This document shows positions 56,545 to 64,000 of a DNA stretch of 64,000 nt, in pieces (within the stretch, counting starts at the first letter, position 1; the number at the start of each line of letters is the position of its first letter). The position numbers and the translations under genes are program-made. Below the pieces are notes generated by a model. It did no database searches and was not told the DNA's origin. It saw only the letters and a list, made by a program, of their open reading frames with translations. Source of the DNA: Dipteris shenzhenensis (taxonomy: Eukaryota > Polypodiophyta > Polypodiopsida > Gleicheniales); NCBI GenBank assembly GCA_047967505.1, contig CM106538.1. One strand, written 5' to 3'.

Positions 56545-58136
56545 GCAACCCAACTATAGCGTCCTTTCTCGCAAGAAGAAATTAGATTTATGGTTTTCTC
56601 TATGGAAAAGGTAAAGCTCCTAATCTGATGGGTTTCCTATTGAGTTCTTCTAGCATTTCTGGAATGTTTGTGGTGCAGACTTAATTACATTGATTGGTGC
56701 TATCGGAAAGGTTAGTTGCCTCATAGCCTTAATACAGTTCTCCTAAAAGTATAAACGAGATTCTTCCTAGTCAATGACACCCTCTGTTGATTATTAATTG
56801 TGTGTATAAGTTTTTAGCAAAGGCTCTAGCCAACAAGATCAAATTCATTCTTGGTTGAATAATTCACAATAGGCAATATGGGTTTGTGGCCAGGACAGAA
56901 GCATCCAAGATGCTATACTCAATGTTATGTTGGTAGTAGACTATGCTATTGTAAGGGTTGAAAGGTTTATGATGCTTAGTTTAGATCTTGAAAAGGCCTA
57001 TGATAGAATAAGTTGGAGATTCATTCTCATTACAATGCAGAAATTGGGTTTTGGAGAAGGTTTTTGTAGGATGACTACAATGCTTGCTAGAGTGTCTCTT
57101 AATGGATATTTCCATCAAGGTCTTTCTATGAAAAGATCGATTGTCTGCTTGCACCGTTATTGTTTGCAATAGCTACTGAACCATTGCTGTGTCAAATTGA
57201 CTTTCATTAGAATCAAGGTGTTCTAAAAGGCTTGCCGTTACCAAAAGATCATTGCTATGCCAAATTGACTTTCTTTTGAATCAAGGTGTTCTAAAAGGCT
57301 TGCCCATACCAGAAGGATCATCCCTCTCCTCACAATTCTTTTAGACAACAATGTATTGTAGGGATCAAAAGAAAATGTAAATAATATTTTAAAAGTCTTT
57401 CAAGGCTTTGCAACGGCCTCAAATTCTAGGATTAACATATGAAAGACTACTTCCTTACTGCTTAGTTGGGATTTTTTGCCAGATTGGTCAAGTAAATTTG
57501 ATTTTAGATCGATTATGCCTGGTGATATTGTGAGATATTTGGGTTTCTTGGTTAGTGTTGAAGTGTCTTTGGATGTCAAGTTTGAATGGTGTGAACAAAA
57601 GATAAGTTTGACAAGTGGAAGAAGAGAAAATTTCTCATTAAGCGGGAAGATTGATTGTCATCAAGCATGTAATGGCTTTTGCAGTTTATGTGCCGCCAAT
57701 CTTTTCTTTCTCAAGCAACTCTCTCACCCAAGAGACTTTTTGTGGTGATAAATGGCATGCCTTTGATTAGAATATGGCATCCACTCCTAGATCTGAAGTT
57801 GGTCTTGGGCTTACACAGGATGACAAAAAAGTGTGATGCTTTATGCACTAAGCAATTAATTAAATTGAGATACAATCAACCTTGGGATAAAATTCCCTAT
57901 TATTTCATTTGCCTTAATGGTGTGTAGGGTATCAATGAGGGAACTTGTTCTTTCTAATTGTGCTATCAAGCTAAAGGAAAAAATTTCTCTTGGAAAGGTT
58001 TGAGGTCACTTCATAGTGGTAGCTCTTTGGGGAGATCTATCGGTTAGCCAATGATGCCTTTGTGCAAGAATTCTTGCCAGCTCGCATTTATCAAATATTG
58101 GCCAAGAGATATTTCAAGAAAAGACTATTGACCTTG
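56545..58136 (+). pseudogene. Broken LINE reverse transcriptase (ORF2 fragment)
   Basis: Blocks typical of plant LINE reverse transcriptase appear in order but in shifting frames: KAPNLMGFPIEFF (about 56615), NRQYGFVA, MLSLDLEKAYDRISWRF (56972), QKLGFGEGF, then CLLAPLLFAIATEPLLCQI in the next frame, and later RYLGFLVSV. The catalytic A-D-D block is not recognisable (LLDNNVL in its place). A 68-bp tandem duplication at 57182-57317 adds a further shift. The 3' end is cut by the LTR of element C. Confidence 0.75.
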
Positions 58137-59949
58137 TGTAAGGCCAACTGGTATGCGGTCACCGAGCATTGAGCACGGATAGCATGAGCGATAGTCGGGC
58201 ACTGTTTTGCAGTAGTGGGTGCCAATGATTTCGAGGTATCAATCTATGGGTGAGTAGGAGTGAGTGCATGCTAAAATGGAAGGAGGTTCTTAGGTAGCTT
58301 TAACAGCAAGGGAGAGGACAAGAGAGCAATCTCCCGAGCTCTCTTTCTTTGACTTGAGTTGATAGGTTAGGGAGTGTTAATTGCAAGCTGAGGTAGCTTG
58401 GTTGTAAACGGTGATTTTGATTGAAAGAATGAGCAATAGTCTCTCTTCTTGGTTTCCACTTGTTGTGTATTTCACTAAGTGTTAAGTGTGAATAATAATT
58501 TGGTATTCTCCCATCATCACATTGTTCTTTCTTGTTAGCTAACCTCGATCTCTGAGTGTTAGTTGTTGGCACTTGTTTGCATCCGAGCACCCCTACCTTA
58601 GGATTGCAAGAGCGGGCATCTTCATGAGGTACAACACTATGTTGGGAACTAACCCAAGGCTCAATAATTCTAGGTTAGTAGGGTGAGTGCACACAAGTGT
58701 CAACATTTTGGTGATCCTGCTAGGGAAGGTCAAGTGAATTGCGAGTTGATAAACTATGAGGGTAGGAAATTTAGAGAAACGAGTTGGTAAGCTTGATGTT
58801 AGTAGGGGAAAGGAGGGAGTTCATGCTTAACCATGACGAAGCAAAATAGTTGCTGGGAATCGTGGGTTAATATAGGAACTTTATTCAAGTAACTCCTAGT
58901 GAGTGGCAACAACTGATAGAGTCTTTGAGGATCGAGGGGTGGAATAGAAGAAGTACTCAAATTGTTCTTTGATTTCTTTTTTAATTAAGAAATGGCTAAC
59001 ACATGATTGGAAAGAAGAAGCAGATACGTGGTGAGACACGAAGAATAAACCAGAGGTAGTGGCTACATCCAACTATGCGAGGTGGAGTAGTCTCGAAACC
59101 AAAGCTCAATGCCCAAAGGAGGATGGCAGGGGCAACTATCCAACAAAAGTGACGAGCATGAGAAAAGAGACTCGGATATGCTACCCCAAGGGTGGAAGTT
59201 GACTACTATGCAGAGCCAGAAGGTTAGAACAATGGTGTCGGGCCGAGGCATCCCAAAAGATTGGTGGGTGAAGGCCAATCATGGCAAATGGAATCCAAGC
59301 ACTCATCCACAGAGAGTTTGGATTTTGAATGGATGGCCATCTCCTCTATGGAACAATAAAATGAATGAGAAAACCAACTCGGAGAGCAGTGAGAACATTG
59401 TAAGTGTTACTCGGCTATTGTACCTGAAAGAGTACGTCCAGAAAGGTATGAAGCTAGAAGACCACCAATTACTACGGTAGATGGACAAAGAATCCATCAT
59501 CATGAAGACAGGTGTGCCTCTGATGGAGAGAGATGCCACCATAGATCAGAGGTCAATAAAGAGAAACTAAGGCAATTTGCCTGAGTTTCTCTCACAACAT
59601 ATAGAGAACCTACTCGACTGATAGCTATATGTCCGGTTGTACCCTTGAGGTTTGAGGACAACACCAACCAAGTCAACGTCCTCACAATTAGGAAGGTGAC
59701 ATGTGGGGAGCAAGTGAGTTAGTTCTTATGAGTGGTAAACCCACCTACTCGGGTTTTTAGGTTGAGAAGTTCAAGTCCAACTCCAATATCAAGGTAAAGC
59801 TCCAAAATTTTAAAGCCATAGATGATGAAGATCCTTACAGTCACTTGCAAGGTTTCTTGCATGTCTGCTATCATATCAATGGCACAACCATAGATAAAAA
59901 TATTTTCCATGTACCTTAATCAAGAACGCTAATAGATGGTTCAATTAGT

Positions 59950-60480
59950 TTCCAATTGGGTATTTTCCCGATTGGTATGCCATGTAAGAAGCCTTTTTGT
60001 GTAGGTTCCGACAAGAAATTAATGAAGAAGACGTGAGAACAAAGTTGAGTAAAATCAAGCAGAATAAGGACGAGTACGTCCAAGAATTTGTGCTTAGGAT
60101 GAGAGCTCTTATTAATCAATTGAGTACAATTCTAGATGACAAGTCTATGCGAGCCTGGTTTGATCACTGGTTGTATGTACCCAGGTTGATTTGCATAAGC
60201 AGAGATAGTCAATCCGACTAGAACCGATGCAGAGCTATTGCTTTAGAAAAAAGTGAGGGTTGGAAAAACAAAGTAATAAAGAAGGATGCTAAGAGTGACA
60301 CTAAGGAGACTCCAGTCAAGAAGGATAAGCTAAAAACTAAGCTAAGGAAGGCTTTAAAAAAGACATCCAAGGTAAACCACGAAACAATGAGAAGTGGTGT
60401 AATAGGTGTTCTAGAGGTCGACATGTGGAAGAGGAATGCAAGACTAAGTATTGCAATACTTGTACCAAGTTTGGCGAGAC
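59950..60480 (+). pseudogene. Gag of element C
   Basis: FRQEINEEDVRTKLSKIKQN and EFVLRMRALINQL are gag-domain sequence. Further on, a shifted frame has the zinc knuckle CNRCSRGRHVEEEC (C-X2-C-X4-H-X4-C, about 60399-60440). 58740-59950 upstream is leader or N-terminal gag without a recognised domain. Confidence 0.7.
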
Positions 60481-61149
60481 AATGACTTAGACTGTTAGTT
60501 TAATGGCAAAAATAAACAAGTCTCAGTAAACCAGGTCACAACTAATAACCGAGCATAGAGCAGCAAACCTTTGCATCCTGAGCATAAAGGCAGGTAATAA
60601 TGGTAAAGAGAAGAGTCATTCATCTAAAATTAAGTGTTTCTGTTGTGTAGAAAATAATTTGCATTCTAATTGTACAATCTGGGTGGGAACACTAAAAATT
60701 CTTAAAGAATAACATGGATAGGAAAGAGGTAGGTCCAGAATGCCGAGCAGTTATAGTTGTATTGCCAGAAATAGTTGATGCTCAAGTAATCACTTGATCA
60801 AACTGGGTAGTGACAACAGTCAAATACTGGAAGTCACAGAAGGAGTTGGCAATAAACATTGCAAGGGATTTGAAAGGGAATGTGCGAGTAGTCAAAAATG
60901 CTTGAGCAGTTCTAGCATCCTATTACAAAGTAAGGAGAATCCTCAAGATATTGTTTCAAAGAAGCAAAATTTGCTATGCCACGGGAAACTAGCATAGTGC
61001 TAGCTCGAGCATGGGAAGTGTTGAATATGCAAGTCTGTCTAACCTTTGCCAAGCTAATGCAAATAGCTCCATACTATCATGACTTCTTTGTTCAGCGAGT
61101 GTTCAGCAGATCAAGGAATCCAATGAGCAAGCCAAGGAAATGTAAACCT

Positions 61150-61600
61150 TAGCCACCATGCCTGTGATTGATGCAATAGGTGTGGACAAAGAAGTTCAAG
61201 TCATCACTTTTAAGATTAAGAAGCATACCGAACCAGGTGTAATAGTGGATAGAGGATCAAGATTGAACATCATTTCCAAAGAAATTGCCCAAAGGCTGAA
61301 GTTCTAGTCATATAAACCATCGCCATTCCAAGTGCATATCGCAGATCAATGACCAATTGATTCTAAGGCTATGCAACAAGATTTGGTGATCTCAATAGGT
61401 AGCATTTATTAAACAATTAGTTTATTGTGATCACTATGAAGCATCATGCCTACCCAATTATATAGGGGAGACCTTGGTTGAAAAGTGCAAAAGTACTCCA
61501 TGATTGGGGTACAGAGGAGATGACCATTAGGATAGAAGGTCAAAATGTGTGTAGACCGACCAATCCTCAAAAAGTTGAGTCGTTGTCATCCCAAGAATCT
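61150..61600 (+). pseudogene. Protease region of element C
   Basis: VDRGSRLNIISKEIAQRLK resembles the Tat/Athila-type protease motif (usually V-D-G-G-S), with one Gly changed to Arg. It is followed by AYPIIYGRPWLKSAKVLHDW, the conserved block after the protease. Confidence 0.65.
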
Positions 61601-61949
61601 AGATGTTAAAGATCCATTTCTAAAGATGTTGAATCTCAGTTAATAGAGTTGCATATCCTACTTGTGGGTGAGCTAGACATTTTTCAAGTAGCCTGCTGCT
61701 ATTGACATCAAGCAAAAATTGCACGATGAACATATTACTAAATAGAATGATATTTTTCTAAGCAATTTTATAGAGGACATTGAGGGAGAACGAGAGATTG
61801 CTGGAAAACCAGTAACAATCACGTGTCTTAGAAGTGAACAGTTAGTTCGAGAACCTACAAAGAGTTGAATCTAGGAGCACAAGAGCATCCAACCATGGTA
61901 GTGGTGGTAAGTGCCAACCTATCTATTGAGCAACTCTGACTGACAAGGG

Positions 61950-62700
61950 ATATATTTTTCAGGTACAAGGATGTGTTTGCATGGAGTTATAGAGATCTAA
62001 GAGGAGTTCCTCTTGAACTGTGTTAGTACAAGATACCTTTAGTACCAGATGCTAAGCCAATTTGGCAACAAAGGTATATGACAAATCCCAACTATGCCAA
62101 GCAAGTCAAGGTCAAGTTGGATAAAATCTTACAAGCTAGATTTATATATGCGATAGACCAAAGTGAGAGTTTTTACCTTTTGTAGTTGTGCCTAAGAAAA
62201 ATGGCAAACTTCGAGTCTCTATGGATTATCGGAAATTAGATGCTCAGATAGTTCCAGATCCATTTCCCATCTCTTTTACTGTTCCAAATCAACCATAGTT
62301 TTTGATGGTCCGAAAAATCAAGCAATGGCTACTCCAATTCTCAAACAACCAAGATGGGATGTCATTTTCCATGTACATGTGGAATGGTCAGGTGGACTAT
62401 CCAATATATTATGCTAGCAGGTTACTTACACCTATAGAGTCAAATTATAGCAAAACCGAGCGATAAGCTCTAGGAAATTATGGTTTTTAGTGTGCAAAAG
62501 TTAAGGTAATATTTACTCTGGAATCCTTTTGTGTTCTACGTGGATCATCAAGCCCTACTTTATCTCATCAACACAACTGTCATTCAAGAATGGCTTGTTC
62601 ATTGGGATGATGCAATTTGCAAGTGTTCAACTTCAAGACTATTAAAAAACCAGGTAAGATCCATGTGGACACTGATTGTTTGTCCAGGTTACTAGTTCTC
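61950..62700 (+). pseudogene. Reverse transcriptase and RNase H remnants of element C
   Basis: RYKDVFAWSY, a block containing DAKPIWQQRYMTNPNYA, VPKKNGKLRVSMDYRKLDAQ and DPFPIS are reverse transcriptase. Similarity jumps from there to RNase H (YYASRLLTPIESNYSKTER, near 62400; VDHQALLYLINTT). The palm with its catalytic Asp pair has been deleted at about 62290. Confidence 0.7.
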
Positions 62701-62929
62701 GAGCAAACTCAAGGAGTTGACATGGAACTACCAGATGCTGATTTGTTCATCTTGCAATTGATTATTGTGCGAATGAGTATGTTGAGTTTATCAACTATTT
62801 ATCTCAAGGCACATTCCCTGCAACTATGCCTCTAAATAAGCACACGCAATTAGCTCTTAAGGCCCTAGAAGTATACTTTGATTGGTGGACAGCTATTTCA
62901 ATAGTGTGCCGATGGAATTCTTTGTTGAT

Positions 62930-63985
62930 GGGTGCTACCTCATGAACGTGCAGTGCTATTGCAAGAGGCTCACTCAGGTCCATCAAGAGGGCACTTTCAA
63001 GGCAAGCTAATTGCTCAAAAAGTCTTGCAAGCAGGTTTGTGGTGGGAAACATTGTTCAAAAATGCTCAAACCAGTGTACGTAGTACGATGTGTGCCAACA
63101 CACTGGATGGTTATTGGCTAAATAATATTTTCCTTTGCAACCCACCGGGCCACGGTCAGCCTTTCAAAATTGGAGTTTGGGTTTTGTTGGGCACTTTAAA
63201 CCCACAAAGTTCACTCAAAACAAGTATATACTCATTGCAATTGACTATGCTACGAAGTGGGCAGAAGCTAAGGCACTTTGAGATAATTCATCAGCTCAGA
63301 TCATAGCTAAATTTGTCTATACAAATATTATAGGCTGATATGGATGTCCTCTCCAACTTGTCAGTGGATCAAGGTGCATATTTTCTTAATGATGTGATGC
63401 AAGTACTCAAAAAGGAATTCATAATCATGCACACAGTTTCCACTACTTATGCTCGTGGTAATAGTGAAGCTGAGTCAACTAACAAAACATTGAATCTTAT
63501 CCTCACAATGACAATTAAAGGTGAATGGGACATGAAGTTGTACTCTGCTTTGTGGGATTACAGAATGGCTTATAAGGTAACAACACAACTCACACATTTT
63601 TGTATGGCTTTTGGTCTGGAAGCAATTATTCCCTCATAATTTATGGTTTTGAGTCTTTGAGTAACTATTGAGCATCATTTGGGTGAGCTAGAAGCAATCA
63701 AGGGATGATTGCATCAGCTAAGTCACCTCAATGAGATACATCTTTGAGTTGCTTGGTCACAGACGGTGATATGCCATAAAAGGAAATCCTAGCATGATTG
63801 ACATATTATGCCTAAGCATATGCTATTGTTACTATATAATGCTAAGTTGGGGCCTATCAAAATCAATTTTAAGCTAGGATGCGGTTGGTGGAAGTTCATG
63901 ACAATGGAACAGTGTAACTCACGGAAGGTAATGTGTTTTCTGAGTTGTACAATGGAAGAAAAGTCAAGCCATACCAAGCAGCAAG
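62930..63985 (+). pseudogene. Integrase of element C
   Basis: EAHSGPSRGHFQGKLIA is the His-His zinc-binding part. [12 protein letters not shown] carries the first Asp, VDQGAYFLNDVMQ the second, and GNSEAESTNKTLNL the Glu, in frames shifted near 63140, 63290 and 63345. LYNAKLGPIKINFKL and GRKVKPYQ are the C-terminal domain. Confidence 0.7.
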
Positions 63986-64000
63986 TTCTTCACACATTAG

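Larger units (their letters stand above)
58137..64000 (+). mobile_element. Decayed Ty3/gypsy element C, running off the right edge
   Basis: An LTR (about 58137 to 58705, ending GTGTCAACA) is followed by TTTTGGTGATCCTGCTAGGG, a primer site resembling the TTTGGCGACTCTGCTGGGG type of plant gypsy elements. Then gag, protease, reverse transcriptase, RNase H and integrase follow in order, all broken by stops and shifts. The integrase C-terminus (ending near LYNGRKVKPYQAAS) reaches about 63985. The 3' LTR would lie outside the window. The LTR start is tentative. Confidence 0.75.

Overview
The window is nuclear DNA from a land plant with a repeat-rich genome. Two genes with plant-type GT-AG introns sit in a sea of LTR retrotransposons, LINEs, a MITE and satellite-like arrays. 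Introns of 3 to 16 kb filled with transposons fit a gymnosperm- or fern-sized genome, but the species cannot be fixed from the sequence. No rRNA, tRNA, CRISPR or bacterial-type operon was seen.

Host genes. (1) A CASTOR/POLLUX (DMI1)-type nuclear-envelope cation channel lies on the minus strand (start codon 16186; seven exons found down to 8623). Its C-terminal exons are not in the window, so the gene either runs off the left edge or is truncated. (2) A CLD1-like chlorophyll dephytylase (alpha/beta-hydrolase) lies on the plus strand, 37502-54990, with six exons that join in frame to 425 codons. Its first intron is 15.7 kb. The two genes point away from each other across about 21 kb of decayed repeats.

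Layout. 1-520: 3' end and LTR of a Ty3/gypsy chromovirus (plus). 901-1269: a GA/hairpin repeat and a LINE fragment. 1270-6958: a Tat-type Ty3/gypsy element (minus) with both LTRs, a second RNase H domain and many lesions. 8623-16186: the channel gene; intron 3 holds a 2.55 kb gag-only LTR element at 11088-13637. 16.2-37.4 kb: decayed gag fragments, LTR pieces with primer-binding sites of several types, a foldback element, palindrome-rich repeats, a tandem array split by a MITE, and a candidate SINE. 38.0-53.7 kb: CLD1 intron 1, with an intact chromovirus (40812-47126, target duplication CTTGA) inserted in the gag of a second Tat-type element (38811-40811 plus 47132-49644), which itself abuts a copia gag fragment. 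53.0-53.8 kb: a tandem duplication that made a dead second copy of CLD1 exon 2. 56.5-58.1 kb: a broken LINE reverse transcriptase. 58.1-64.0 kb: a decayed Ty3/gypsy element (plus) that runs off the right edge.

The clearest results are the layered insertion history inside a gene that still looks functional, the duplicated dead exon, the gag-only element in the channel intron, and several short repeat families that I cannot assign to known classes.
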